A stretch of DNA of 64,000 nucleotides from Lachnospiraceae bacterium 10-1 (GCA_000403495.2 KE159820.1:161123-225122), one strand, 5' to 3'; positions 17,664-27,214 are shown, numbered from the stretch's first letter. Translations and numbers: made by a program. Notes: generated from the sequence alone by a model not told the origin.

Positions 17664-19399
17664 TCCTGCTCCTTATTTTCTTTTGCTATTATAAATTCCA
17701 CTGTTGTTTCCACTTTGGATATGCTTTTAATTTCCCAGTCAAATCTCTCTTCATAATAAATGCTGCATCTTTGCAGCACATTTAATAAGCCAATGCCATG
17801 ATCCGCAGTTGCGGTAAATTCATAATTTTTATAAGCTTCCTTCAATTTTTGAATCTGTTCTCTGCTCATACCAATTCCATTATCAATAACCCGTATCTGA
17901 TATTTATCCGGTTTTTCAATAATAGAAATCATGATAGTTCCTGTTCCATCCTTCTTGTCGATTCCATGCTTGATGCTGTTCTCCACAAGAGGCTGGAGAA
18001 TCATTTTGGGAATAAGCAGGCTGTCTGCCTCTTTGGGATAATGAAGCATAAAATGTAATCTTCCGGCAAATCTGCCCTCCTGCAGCGCAATATAGTTTTC
18101 AATATGCTTCAGTTCTTTTTTAAGGGTAACAATATCCTCTCCGGTATTCACTGTATATTGAAACAGTTCTCCAAGTTGTGTCAACTGTCTTGAAACTTCC
18201 TGGCAATGATTCTTCAACGCAGTTGTACTGATATATTGCAGCATATTATACAAAAAATGTGGATTGATTTGTGCCTGCAGCATTTTAAAGCGGGATTTTG
18301 TCACCTCTAATTGATAACGGTAATTTTTATTAATCAGCTCATCCAGGCTTGTCATCATTTCCGCATATTGATTCTCCAGAATTCCCAGCTCATCCTTTCG
18401 ATTTGATTTCAACTTATATACAAATTCGGGTTTTTGTTTCACAGACTCCATATTATTAAGCATTCTTCTCACCGGAGAAATAAATAGATTAAACACCAGA
18501 AACAAAAATACTACGGATACTGCCAATAGACAGGCCTGCACTGCCATTGCCCCAATGACGACTCTCTCTGCCGGATCCGTAAACCAGTGATTATCTACAA
18601 ACATAATAAGACGAACCTCTTCTCCTTTATAGAAATCTCTTTTCAGAAAAAACATTCCCTTTGCTCCATCCAATGTTCCTTTGGTATAATGATTTTCTAA
18701 AAGTTCTTTTTCTGCATAATCTGCATCTTCAAAAAAACTTGACGTATAAATCAGTTCTCCGCCATCTTCTCCAAGGCAAACCATAACCACATTATCTTTA
18801 TACTGGCCGCACAATGTTTTTGTCACATCCTGTAATTCTTTTAAGTCTGCAAAAATACGCATACTGACAGTAGTGTCATAAGATGGGACATTCTGAATAT
18901 CCATGTTGTAAATTAAATAAATTGGATTTCCCGCTTCGTCTCTTCCTACCTGAAAAATATCTTCACTCCGCTCCGGATATTGATATTCCCCAATTTCCAT
19001 CCTCCTTTGTGCATTCGCATAAACCCCATCAATAACCTCTCCATTTTTGCAGTACATTACGATACGAAAAATTGCAGGCGCTTTATCACTGACAGCCTTG
19101 CCGTATTTACGCACCATATAGCGCTCTACATCTGTAAATTTTGTTTTTCGATTTAATATTCTGACGACATCCGGATTTTCAAATAAATTCATTGGCGCCT
19201 GTTCTATCCTGCGAATATAATCTATTGTTTCCTCCATGCCAATTCCCATCATACTTTCATTCCAGTCAATTATCTGTTGCTGCATCATATGATAATTCTG
19301 CCTGTATGCAATCACATTAGATACAATACCTGGCAGAATAATAATCAGCATCAATAAAGCAATAAGTTTCATAAAAAGACTGTTTTTAAATTTATCCAC
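17660..19399 (-). CDS. Sensor histidine kinase (YesM family)
   Basis: About 579 residues. GTG 19399 is chosen because AGGGGG lies just before it. Two membrane segments (near residues 10-32 and 280-305) enclose a large extracellular sensor region; then HAMP-like linker, His_kinase domain with QINPHFLYNML (phospho-accepting His) and an ATPase domain with LVENSIKHGI, DNGIGMS and GIGLLNV. It probably detects an extracellular sugar, perhaps with the binding protein, and phosphorylates the adjacent AraC-type regulator. Confidence 0.92.
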   Translation of the reverse strand: MDKFKNSLFMKLIALLMLIIILPGIVSNVIAYRQNYHMMQQQIIDWNESMMGIGMEETIDYIRRIEQAPMNLFENPDVVRILNRKTKFTDVERYMVRKYGKAVSDKAPAIFRIVMYCKNGEVIDGVYANAQRRMEIGEYQYPERSEDIFQVGRDEAGNPIYLIYNMDIQNVPSYDTTVSMRIFADLKELQDVTKTLCGQYKDNVVMVCLGEDGGELIYTSSFFEDADYAEKELLENHYTKGTLDGAKGMFFLKRDFYKGEEVRLIMFVDNHWFTDPAERVVIGAMAVQACLLAVSVVFLFLVFNLFISPVRRMLNNMESVKQKPEFVYKLKSNRKDELGILENQYAEMMTSLDELINKNYRYQLEVTKSRFKMLQAQINPHFLYNMLQYISTTALKNHCQEVSRQLTQLGELFQYTVNTGEDIVTLKKELKHIENYIALQEGRFAGRLHFMLHYPKEADSLLIPKMILQPLVENSIKHGIDKKDGTGTIMISIIEKPDKYQIRVIDNGIGMSREQIQKLKEAYKNYEFTATADHGIGLLNVLQRCSIYYEERFDWEIKSISKVETTVEFIIAKENKEQE

Positions 19400-19523
19400 G
19401 TAATTACCCCCTGACAGGAAAAGCAAAATTTACTGCATCATAGCATACTTAAGTTTATTGTACTAAATCACTCCGAAACAAAACAGGGAATATCTGAACC
19501 TGTTTTACGTACAATTTGAATTG

Positions 19524-19552
19524 TTTACTTTTTCTTTTCTTTGCCCTATAAT
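19524..19552 (+). promoter_or_regulatory. Promoter of manC-manA
   Basis: TTTACT (19524-19529) and a perfect TATAAT (19547-19552) are separated by exactly 17 bases, about 70 bases before the manC start. The spacer is a T/C-rich tract. Confidence 0.7.
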
Positions 19553-19620
19553 AAATCCATATTAGCTTTGTATTAATTATGCACAGAAATCCATGTAGAA
19601 ATGAGGAAGGATTAATAAAA

Positions 19621-20934
19621 ATGAACATCGTATTACTATCCGGCGGCTCCGGCAAAAGGCTATGGCCGCTGTCCAACGATATCCGTTCCAAACAGTTTAT
19701 TAAAATTTTCAAGACACCAGATGGAGACTATGAGTCTATGGTGCAGCGTGTCTATCATCAGATCCGCAGAGCTGATGAAAATGCCACCGTTACCATTGCC
19801 ACATCCAAAACACAGGTATCTGCAATCCACAACCAGTTAGGTGACAATGTGGGCATTTCTGTGGAGCCCTGCCGAAGGGACACCTTCCCGGCCATTGCTC
19901 TGGCAACTGCTTACCTTCATGATGTTCTGGGCATTTCCAGGGAAGAATCCGTGGTAGTCTGTCCTGTAGATCCTTATGTAGAAGATGATTACTTTGAAAT
20001 GATTAAAGAATTAAGCTTACAGGCAGATAAGGGAGAGGCAAATCTGGTTTTGATGGGAATTGAACCTACCTACCCCAGTGAAAAATATGGATATATCATT
20101 CCTGAAAACAGTAATTTTATCAGTGCTGTTTCCTGTTTTAAAGAAAAACCTGATGTGAAAACTGCCAAAGAATATATTGCACAGGGCGCCTTATGGAATG
20201 GCGGCGTATTTGCCTACAAGCTGAAATATGTTCTTGATAAAGCACATGAACTGATTGATTTTACCGACTATGAAGATTTATTTTCCAAGTATGAAAGCTT
20301 GACTAAAATAAGTTTTGATTATGCAGTTGTGGAAAAAGAAGACAAAATTCAGGTAATGCGTTTTTCCGGCCAGTGGAAGGATCTTGGCACCTGGAATACC
20401 CTGACAGAAGCAATGGAAGATCCCCAAGTGGGAGAAGCCGTAATGAATGAAACATGCAACAATGTTCATATCATTAATGAGCTTGACGTTCCCATTCTTG
20501 CAATGGGGTTATCTGACGTAGTTATCTCAGCCAGCCCGGACGGCATTCTGGTTTCAGATAAAGAACAGTCAAGCTACATAAAACCTTTCGTTGATCAGTT
20601 TGACCAGCAGATTATGTTTGCTGAAAAATCCTGGGGAAGCTTTCGCGTTTTGGACGTAGACTCAGGAAGCATGACCATAAAGGTAATTTTAAACGCAGGA
20701 CATAAGATGAATTATCACAGTCATAAACACAGAGATGAAGTCTGGGTGGTTATTTCAGGCACAGGGCATACTGTTGTAGATGGAATGGAACAGGAGGTCA
20801 GCACTGGCGACGTGATTACCATGCAGGCCGGCTGTCGTCATACCATTTTTGCCGATACAGAATTAAAACTGATCGAGGTTCAATTAGGCAAGGAGATCAG
20901 TGTCCATGACAAACAAAAATATGCACTTGAATAA
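19621..20934 (+). CDS. manC: Mannose-1-phosphate guanylyltransferase
   Basis: 437 residues from ATG 19621, preceded by AGGAAGG; an in-frame ATG 42 bases upstream has no site. Makes GDP-mannose from mannose 1-phosphate and GTP, for surface glycans. N-terminal nucleotidyltransferase with GGSGKRLWPLS and KEKPD; C-terminal cupin domain with YHSHKHRDEVW and GDVITMQAGCRHT, which in bifunctional ManC proteins is the isomerase part. The downstream gene is a separate type I isomerase whose start lies within the end of this gene. Confidence 0.9.
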   Translation: MNIVLLSGGSGKRLWPLSNDIRSKQFIKIFKTPDGDYESMVQRVYHQIRRADENATVTIATSKTQVSAIHNQLGDNVGISVEPCRRDTFPAIALATAYLHDVLGISREESVVVCPVDPYVEDDYFEMIKELSLQADKGEANLVLMGIEPTYPSEKYGYIIPENSNFISAVSCFKEKPDVKTAKEYIAQGALWNGGVFAYKLKYVLDKAHELIDFTDYEDLFSKYESLTKISFDYAVVEKEDKIQVMRFSGQWKDLGTWNTLTEAMEDPQVGEAVMNETCNNVHIINELDVPILAMGLSDVVISASPDGILVSDKEQSSYIKPFVDQFDQQIMFAEKSWGSFRVLDVDSGSMTIKVILNAGHKMNYHSHKHRDEVWVVISGTGHTVVDGMEQEVSTGDVITMQAGCRHTIFADTELKLIEVQLGKEISVHDKQKYALE

Positions 20935-21910
20935 GCCTTTTTTATTAAAACCGGCAGGAAAGGATTATTTGTGGGGCGGGCGCCGGTTAAATGACGATTT
21001 TGCTAAGGGAATTAATTTAACGCCCCTTGCAGAAACCTGGGAATGCTCCACCCACCCGGACGGCCCCAGCATTGTAATTACCGGTATCCATAAAGGTGCT
21101 TTTCTTTCTGATGTGCTGCAGACGCATCCTGAATATTTAGGGCTGCATTCCATTGCCCAAAAAGAACTGCCAATTCTGATTAAATTCATTGATGCCAAAG
21201 AGGACTTGTCCGTACAGGTTCATCCGGATGATGCTTATGCAATGGCTCATGAAAATGGTGCCAACGGAAAAACAGAAATGTGGTATGTTATAGATGCTTC
21301 CAAGGATGCCAGGCTGGTTTATGGGCTTTCCCACACTGTTGACAAAGAAACCATAAAAAAAGCAATTGGACAGGGTACTCTTGAAAAATACCTGCAAAAG
21401 GTTCCCATTAAAAAAAATGACGTTTTTTACATTACACCCGGCACCATACACGCCATTGGCGCAGGTGCCCTGATTGCTGAAGTACAGGAAAATTCAAACA
21501 TTACTTACCGAATGTATGATTATGACCGTATTGACAAAACAGGTCGTAAAAGAAAGCTTCATATAGAAAAAGCACTTGATGTAGCCAGTTTAAATGGTGT
21601 TGAAGCACCAAGACAAAGCCTGCGGGTGTTAAAATACCGTCCCGGCTGCGCCGTTGAATTTTTATATCGCTGCAAATATTTTCAAGTGGAGCGTATGTTG
21701 GTAAATACGGAGCGGTTCCGTGAAATGGTTACTTTTACCACCACCAGACTATCCTTTGAAGTGCTGTTATGTATGGACGGATGTGGAAGCATCTCCTTTG
21801 AAAAAAATGAAATGCTCCCCTTCTTTCGTGGCGACTGTATTTTTGTACCTGCAGACTCTGTTCCTGTTAAAATTCATGGCAATGCACAATTTTTAAAAGT
21901 AAGCTGCTAA
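20906..21910 (+). CDS. manA: Mannose-6-phosphate isomerase, type I
   Basis: 334 residues. Interconverts fructose 6-phosphate and mannose 6-phosphate, feeding GDP-mannose synthesis with ManC. Zinc-site motif QVHPDD in the first third and the GTIHAIGAGALIAEVQ segment with another metal ligand are present; the overall size is that of Bacillus-type ManA. ATG 20906 is chosen because AGGAGAT lies eight bases before it. The gene overlaps manC by 29 bases, so translation is coupled. Confidence 0.92.
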   Translation: MTNKNMHLNKPFLLKPAGKDYLWGGRRLNDDFAKGINLTPLAETWECSTHPDGPSIVITGIHKGAFLSDVLQTHPEYLGLHSIAQKELPILIKFIDAKEDLSVQVHPDDAYAMAHENGANGKTEMWYVIDASKDARLVYGLSHTVDKETIKKAIGQGTLEKYLQKVPIKKNDVFYITPGTIHAIGAGALIAEVQENSNITYRMYDYDRIDKTGRKRKLHIEKALDVASLNGVEAPRQSLRVLKYRPGCAVEFLYRCKYFQVERMLVNTERFREMVTFTTTRLSFEVLLCMDGCGSISFEKNEMLPFFRGDCIFVPADSVPVKIHGNAQFLKVSC

Positions 21911-21917
21911 AAAATAT

Positions 21918-21946
21918 TTGACTTTTTATTTTTGCAGTGATATTAT
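21918..21946 (+). promoter_or_regulatory. Promoter of the trp T-box leader
   Basis: TTGACT (21918-21923), 17-base spacer, TATTAT (21941-21946). The promoter begins eight bases after the manA stop codon and is about 400 bases before trpE. Confidence 0.75.
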
Positions 21947-21954
21947 GTAAAAAA

Positions 21955-22244
21955 TTAATAACACCTAAACCGTTGATGCGGAGATAAAGGTGATGATGCT
22001 CCCACAGAGAGCCCGGATTGCTGAGAACGGGCGGAAAACAAATCATCAAATGGACCGCTGAGGGTGCAGTGAACAATAGTTGCTTCGTAACTGTTAAGTA
22101 TTCTGCAACGTAAGGCATACGTCAGTTGCCAGGGATATGATGGTATCCTGCTAAGTGTACGGCGAAAGCTGTAAATCAAGGTGGCACCGCGGATAAAGCA
22201 TATTATTCGTCCTTGACAGAATGATTCTGTCAAGGACGTTTTTT
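21955..22244 (+). promoter_or_regulatory. Tryptophan T-box riboswitch
   Basis: The leader has the T-box sequence AAGGTGGCACCGCGG (22178-22192), whose core pairs with the free CCA end of uncharged tRNA, then a terminator. In the Stem I part, AGAGAGCCCGG and GCTGAGAACGGGCGGAA fit the usual elements, and TGG at 22051-22053, followed by ACC, is the likely specifier codon for tRNA-Trp. Under tryptophan starvation uncharged tRNA would stabilise the antiterminator and allow trp expression. The 5' limit is approximate. Confidence 0.9.
22208..22244 (+). terminator. Regulated terminator of the T-box
   Basis: Perfect 15-bp inverted repeat (22208-22222 with 22224-22238; the innermost bases form the loop), followed by six T. 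Its 5' arm lies 15 bases after the T-box sequence, as expected for mutually exclusive antiterminator and terminator. Confidence 0.92.
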
Positions 22245-22339
22245 GTGTCCGCGCATAGATAAATATAGAATTTCGGCCTTGCTTTAAAAAACCGCCCGCA
22301 CTCTATAAATTCCGCAGATGCTTAATGAAAGGAGGCATT

Positions 22340-23800
22340 ATGATACAACCTGAAATCAATGTACTAAAAGAGCTTCAAAAAGAAAATAAATACAAAACAG
22401 CTCCTATCAGCATGGAAATTCTATCTGATATCAGAACTCCCATTGAAGTTCTTAAAATAATAAAAGGGATTTCCACACACTGTTATTTACTGGAATCTGT
22501 TTCTGACCACGAAAAATGGGGACGCTACACCTTTTTAGGATATGATCCCAGTCTGGAGATTACATGTCAAAATGGACACATGAAGCTGGGAGAATCCTCT
22601 TTTAAAACAACTGAGCCGGGAAAACACATCCGGCAGATATTAAGTCAGTACAAAAGTCCACGCTTCCTGTATCTTCCTTCTTTTACCGGAGGACTGGTAG
22701 GTTACTTTTCCTACGATTACCTGAAATATACAGAGCCTTCTTTAAATTTAAATGCTGCCGATACAGAAGGCTTTAAGGATGTGGATTTAATGCTGTTTGA
22801 TAAAGTAATTGCCTTTGACAACTTCAGACAGAAAATTATTTTAATTATTAATATCAATCTTGAACATTTAGAAGATGAATATGAAAGGGCATCTGTCGAA
22901 TTAAAGAAAATAGAAAAACTGATAAAAGAAGGCAGACCTGCCCCAGGTCTTTCCGGCAAATGTACTACAGAATTTCATCCTTTATTTCAAAAAGAAGAAT
23001 ACTGCAAGATGGTAGAAAAGGCCAAACATCACATTAAGGAAGGAGACATTTTTCAGATTGTTCTCTCCAACCGCTTTGAAGCTGATTTTGAAGGAAGTCT
23101 CTTAAATGCCTACCGGATTCTTCGAACCCTGAATCCTTCGCCCTACATGTTTTACTTCTCCAGCAGTGATTTGGAAGTGGCAGGCGCTTCGCCGGAAACT
23201 TTGGTTAAATTAGAAAATGATATTCTTTATACCTTTCCTTTGGCAGGCACACGCCAAAGGGGCAGAACGCCGGAAGAAGATAAAGCACTGGAAAAAGAGC
23301 TCTTAGCCGATCCAAAGGAATTAGCCGAACATAACATGCTGGTGGATCTTGGAAGAAATGATATTGGAAAGATCAGCAAATTTGGAACCGTAGAAGTGGA
23401 GAAATACCTTAGCATCGAAAAGTATTCTCATGTGATGCATATTGGTTCCACTGTACGGGGACAAATCAGAGAAACAGAAGATGCTCTGTCAGCAATTGAT
23501 GCTGTACTTCCTGCAGGCACACTCTCCGGTGCACCAAAAGTCAGGGCCTGCCAGCTCATTAATGATCTGGAAGACAACAAGCGGGGGATTTACGGAGGGG
23601 CAATCGGCTATCTGGACTTTACCGGCAACCTGGACACCTGCATTGCCATCCGTATTGCCTACAAAAAAAATGGAAAAGTGTTTGTAAGAAGCGGAGCAGG
23701 AATCGTGGCTGACTCTGTTCCTGAAAAGGAATATCAGGAGTGTATAAACAAGGCGGCAGCAGTAATTAATGCACTAAAATCCATAGGGGAGGTGGAATAA
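22340..23800 (+). CDS. trpE: Anthranilate synthase component I
   Basis: 486 residues. Converts chorismate to anthranilate using ammonia supplied by TrpG. The C-terminal chorismate-binding domain shows IFQIVLSNRFE, AGASPETLVK, PLAGTRQRG, LVDLGRNDIGKIS and PAGTLSGAPKVRA in order. ATG 22340 follows AAAGGAGG. First gene of the trp operon; its stop overlaps the trpG start by one base. Confidence 0.97.
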   Translation: MIQPEINVLKELQKENKYKTAPISMEILSDIRTPIEVLKIIKGISTHCYLLESVSDHEKWGRYTFLGYDPSLEITCQNGHMKLGESSFKTTEPGKHIRQILSQYKSPRFLYLPSFTGGLVGYFSYDYLKYTEPSLNLNAADTEGFKDVDLMLFDKVIAFDNFRQKIILIININLEHLEDEYERASVELKKIEKLIKEGRPAPGLSGKCTTEFHPLFQKEEYCKMVEKAKHHIKEGDIFQIVLSNRFEADFEGSLLNAYRILRTLNPSPYMFYFSSSDLEVAGASPETLVKLENDILYTFPLAGTRQRGRTPEEDKALEKELLADPKELAEHNMLVDLGRNDIGKISKFGTVEVEKYLSIEKYSHVMHIGSTVRGQIRETEDALSAIDAVLPAGTLSGAPKVRACQLINDLEDNKRGIYGGAIGYLDFTGNLDTCIAIRIAYKKNGKVFVRSGAGIVADSVPEKEYQECINKAAAVINALKSIGEVE

Positions 23801-24396
23801 TGATTTTACTAATTGATAATTACGACAGTTTTTCCTATAACCTGTTCCAATTGATTGGTTCCTTAAATCCAGATATTAAAGTCATTAGAAATGATGCTGC
23901 TTCTGTAAAGGAAATTGAGGAAATGACACCAGAAGCAATTATCATTTCCCCCGGCCCCGGCAGACCGGAGGATGCAGGAATCTGTGTTGATTTTATAAAA
24001 ACATCAGGCGGGCATGTTCCTATTCTGGGTGTCTGTCTGGGGCATCAGGCCATTTGTATGGCTTATGGCGGAACGATCTCCTATGCCAAAGAATTAGTGC
24101 ACGGAAAGCAGTCTGATATGACGCTTGACAGAAGCAGTCCCATTTTTCAGGGATTACCTGATCGCATATCTGTTGCAAGGTATCACTCTCTTGCACTTGT
24201 TGAAGAAACCCTTCCAGAATGCCTTAAAGTAATCGCAAGAACCAATCATGGAGAAGTTATGGCTATCCAGCATAAGGTATATCCTGTGTATGGACTGCAG
24301 TTTCATCCTGAATCCATCCTTACCCCAGATGGGAAATCTATTGTATCCAATTTCCTGAAACAGGTTAAAAATTATACGCAACGCAGAAATTTATAA
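23800..24396 (+). CDS. trpG: Anthranilate synthase component II (glutamine amidotransferase)
   Basis: 198 residues, class I amidotransferase that supplies ammonia to TrpE. Nucleophile Cys in GVCLGHQ and the His-Glu pair in FHPES are present, along with DNYDSF at the N-terminus and SPGPGRPEDAG. The start overlaps the trpE stop (TAATG), so the two subunits are translated together. In some bacteria the same protein also serves folate synthesis; no pab genes are in view. Confidence 0.95.
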   Translation: MILLIDNYDSFSYNLFQLIGSLNPDIKVIRNDAASVKEIEEMTPEAIIISPGPGRPEDAGICVDFIKTSGGHVPILGVCLGHQAICMAYGGTISYAKELVHGKQSDMTLDRSSPIFQGLPDRISVARYHSLALVEETLPECLKVIARTNHGEVMAIQHKVYPVYGLQFHPESILTPDGKSIVSNFLKQVKNYTQRRNL

Positions 24397-24455
24397 AAAT
24401 GTAGCTGATAATAAATAATGTGAACGCCTCTCCAAACAGGCCGAAAGGAGGAAAA

Positions 24456-25472
24456 ATGATTAAAGAAGCAATTGTAAAAATAGTTGATAAACAGGATTTA
24501 ACTTACGAAGAAGCTTATTCTGTCATGAATGAAATTATGAGCGGAGAAACTTCTCCCACACAAAATGCCGCTTTTCTGGCTGCTTTGTCCACCAAAAGCA
24601 CCAAATCGGAAACCATACATGAAATAGCGGGATGTGCTGCCGCCATGAGAAGCCATGCCCTTAAAGTAACTCATAATATGGATGTTCTGGAAATCGTAGG
24701 TACAGGTGGTGACAGTTCCCACAGCTTTAATATTTCCACTACTTCTGCATTGGTTGCTGCTGCAGGCGGCATTAAGGTAGCAAAGCATGGCAACCGTGCC
24801 GCTTCCTCTAAATGCGGAGCAGCCGACTGTCTGGAGGCCCTCGGTGTTAATATTGATCTTACCCCTGAAAAATGTAAAGAACTTCTTGAAAAAGCCGGAA
24901 TCTGCTTTTTATTTGCACAAAAGTATCATACCTCTATGAAATATGTAGGTTCTATCCGTAAAGAACTTGGTATACGAACGGTATTCAATATTTTAGGCCC
25001 TTTGACCAATCCTGCTTCTCCTTCCATGCAGCTTCTGGGTGTTTATGATTCTTCTTTGGTAGAACCCCTTGCAAAGGTTCTCTCAAGCCTTGGCATAAAA
25101 AGAGGTCTTGTGGCCTATGGGCTTGACAAAATGGATGAAATTTCCGCAAGCGCACCCACTGCTGTCTGCGAAATAAATAATGGTGAATACACAAGCTATA
25201 CCATAAAACCGGAAGACTTTGACCTGGCTTCCTGCCATAAAGAAGAGCTTACAGGCGGCACTCCGGAAGAAAATGCGGCTATCACACTTTCTATTTTGAA
25301 GGGAGAAAAAGGACCAAAAAGAAATGCAGTTCTTTTAAATTCTGGAGCCGCACTTTATATCGGCGGAAAAGCTGACAGCATGAAAGAAGGAATTTCGCTG
25401 GCTGCAGAACTGATTGACAGCGGTAAAGTGCTTGCAACGCTGGAAGCCTTCAGGAAAATAAGCAATTCCTGA
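24456..25472 (+). CDS. trpD: Anthranilate phosphoribosyltransferase
   Basis: 338 residues. Transfers phosphoribose from PRPP to anthranilate. The PRPP-binding loop [15 protein letters not shown] and the segments [15 protein letters not shown] and [11 protein letters not shown] are all present. ATG 24456 follows AAAGGAGG; an in-frame ATG 36 bases earlier lacks a site. Third gene of the operon. Confidence 0.96.
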   Translation: MIKEAIVKIVDKQDLTYEEAYSVMNEIMSGETSPTQNAAFLAALSTKSTKSETIHEIAGCAAAMRSHALKVTHNMDVLEIVGTGGDSSHSFNISTTSALVAAAGGIKVAKHGNRAASSKCGAADCLEALGVNIDLTPEKCKELLEKAGICFLFAQKYHTSMKYVGSIRKELGIRTVFNILGPLTNPASPSMQLLGVYDSSLVEPLAKVLSSLGIKRGLVAYGLDKMDEISASAPTAVCEINNGEYTSYTIKPEDFDLASCHKEELTGGTPEENAAITLSILKGEKGPKRNAVLLNSGAALYIGGKADSMKEGISLAAELIDSGKVLATLEAFRKISNS

Positions 25473-25527
25473 AAAACCTTCTTCCTATGCTGCAGCTTCA
25501 CACAAAATGAAAGGATTTTACATTATA

Positions 25528-26352
25528 GTGGCAACTATTTTAGACACAATTGCAGAACATGCAAAAGAACGGGTTAAAAAAGCAAAAGAAATGTGCTCTC
25601 TGGCAGAAATAAAAAGTGAAGCTTTATCTATGGACTTCAGTACAGGATTTCCTTTTGAAGATGCCCTCTCCTCACAGGGCATCAGCTTCATCTGCGAGTG
25701 TAAAAAAGCTTCTCCTTCTAAAGGGATTATTGCGCAGGATTTTCCTTATCTAAAAATTGCAGAAGAATATGAAGCTGCCGATGCCTCCTGCATTTCCGTT
25801 CTGACAGAGCCCAAATGGTTTTTGGGAAAAAATGAATATTTGAAAGAGATTACAGAACATGTTTCCATCCCCTGTATCCGTAAAGACTTTGTTGTAGATG
25901 AGTACATGATCTACGAAGCAAAGCTGCTGGGAGCCAGCGCAGTCTTGTTAATCTGCTCGCTGCTTTCCACTGAGCTTTTGGCATATTATATTCAAATTTG
26001 CCGCCAGCTTGGTTTGTCCGCTTTGGTGGAAGCTCATGATGAGCAGGAAGTTACTTCTGCCATAGAAGCAGGCGCCCGCATCATAGGAGTCAATAACCGG
26101 AATCTAAAAAATTTTACGGTAGATGTAAGCAACAGCCAAAAGCTCCGCGCGCTGGTTCCTGAAAATATTCTTTTTGTGGCAGAAAGCGGAATCAAAAACC
26201 GCAAGGATGTGGAAACCTTGGAAAAAGCCTGCGTAGATGCTGTTTTAATTGGAGAAACACTTATGAAATCCCGGGATAAAAAAAGGATGATAAATGTTCT
26301 GAAAGGCTTAGAGACTGACAATTTTGCAGGTATAGAATCCTTAAAGTTGTAA
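25528..26352 (+). CDS. trpC: Indole-3-glycerol phosphate synthase
   Basis: About 274 residues. Closes the indole ring from carboxyphenylamino-deoxyribulose phosphate. The barrel motifs FICECKKASPSKG, CISVLTE, RKDFVVDEY, GVNNRNL and AESGI with their catalytic Lys and Glu are present. The start is unsure: GTG 25528 fits the usual family N-terminus (ATILDTIAEH) but its AAAGGA is 12 bases away; ATG 25507 has no visible site. Confidence 0.94.
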   Translation: MATILDTIAEHAKERVKKAKEMCSLAEIKSEALSMDFSTGFPFEDALSSQGISFICECKKASPSKGIIAQDFPYLKIAEEYEAADASCISVLTEPKWFLGKNEYLKEITEHVSIPCIRKDFVVDEYMIYEAKLLGASAVLLICSLLSTELLAYYIQICRQLGLSALVEAHDEQEVTSAIEAGARIIGVNNRNLKNFTVDVSNSQKLRALVPENILFVAESGIKNRKDVETLEKACVDAVLIGETLMKSRDKKRMINVLKGLETDNFAGIESLKL

Positions 26353-26390
26353 GACCGTTAATTTATGTGCAATCTTAAGGAAATGAAAAA

Positions 26391-26404
26391 GCAGGATTTC
26401 CTGC
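26391..26404 (+). other. Small hairpin in the trpC-trpF gap
   Basis: A 6-bp perfect stem (GCAGGA/TCCTGC) with a two-base centre lies in the 106-base gap. No T-run follows, so it is not a terminator; it may only be an mRNA processing or stability element. Confidence 0.3.
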
Positions 26405-26458
26405 ATGAAAACATCCTTCAGGAAGTGTGGGTAAAATAACAGCCAAAGGAGTAAAGTC

Positions 26459-27118
26459 ATGACGAAAATAAAAATTTGCGGATTACAGTCACCGGATGAT
26501 ATTTCCTGTGTAAATCAATTAAAGCCTGATTATATTGGCTTTGTGTTTTTACAGGGAAGAAAAAGATATGTTTCTCCAAAGGATGCTTTAGCCCTGCGGG
26601 CGCTTTTAGATCCTTCCATCCAGAGCGCAGGTGTTTTTGTAAATGAATCAATTGAAAATATTATTCCCCTTTTACAAAATCAAACCATACAAATTGTACA
26701 GCTTCACGGACAGGAAGACGCATCTTACGTGCAAAAGCTTAAATCTCTGTGTCATTGCCCTGTTATCAAGGCATTTATTATAAATACCAAAGAAGATATT
26801 CAAAGAGCACTAAAATTCCCTGCGGACTATCTTCTTTTGGATAACGGATTGGGAACCGGAAAAGCTTTTGACTGGTCACTGATCCAAAATATAGAACGCC
26901 CCTTTTTTCTGGCAGGCGGATTAAATGCGGAAAACGTGGCACAGGCCATATCCATGACACACCCTTATGGAGTAGATACCAGCTCCGGAGTGGAAACCAA
27001 CCACAGAAAAGATGCTGCAAAAATAGAAGCCTTTATCCGTTCTGTCCGCAGTATTCAGGGAGTCAAATCCTTCTCGCAGGCAACCTCCCAGTTCGCTGTT
27101 CGTGAAAATAAAATATAA
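26459..27118 (+). CDS. trpF: Phosphoribosylanthranilate isomerase
   Basis: 219 residues. Amadori rearrangement step before TrpC. The start KIKICGLQSPDDI gives the conserved catalytic Cys, and the later segments VQLHG, LLLDN, FFLAGGLNAENV and GVDTSSGVET hold the catalytic Asp and phosphate site. AAAGGAG precedes ATG. A 96-base structured gap separates it from trpB. Confidence 0.95.
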   Translation: MTKIKICGLQSPDDISCVNQLKPDYIGFVFLQGRKRYVSPKDALALRALLDPSIQSAGVFVNESIENIIPLLQNQTIQIVQLHGQEDASYVQKLKSLCHCPVIKAFIINTKEDIQRALKFPADYLLLDNGLGTGKAFDWSLIQNIERPFFLAGGLNAENVAQAISMTHPYGVDTSSGVETNHRKDAAKIEAFIRSVRSIQGVKSFSQATSQFAVRENKI

Positions 27119-27122
27119 GGAG

Positions 27123-27200
27123 AAACAAGTTTGTGTCTGCGCTGCATCCGCAAACTTGTTTATGCAAATCTCAGCAAAGCTGGGATAAAAGCAGCGCAGA
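27123..27200 (+). promoter_or_regulatory. Interleaved inverted repeats before trpB (possible pseudoknot)
   Basis: Two perfect inverted repeats interlock in the trpF-trpB gap. Stem 1 pairs 27123-27133 with 27151-27161 (11 bp). Its loop holds 27136-27145 (TCTGCGCTGC), which pairs exactly with 27191-27200 (10 bp), ending just before the trpB ribosome binding site (GAGG, 27204-27207). The geometry is that of an H-type pseudoknot or two competing folds that could control trpB translation. The pairing is seen; the function is inference. Confidence 0.55.
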
Positions 27201-27214
27201 AACGAGGAAAAATT

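Noticed and set aside
21955-22244. A metabolite riboswitch or a trp leader peptide attenuator
   Set aside because: The T-box core and terminator explain the region, and no short Trp-rich reading frame is present.
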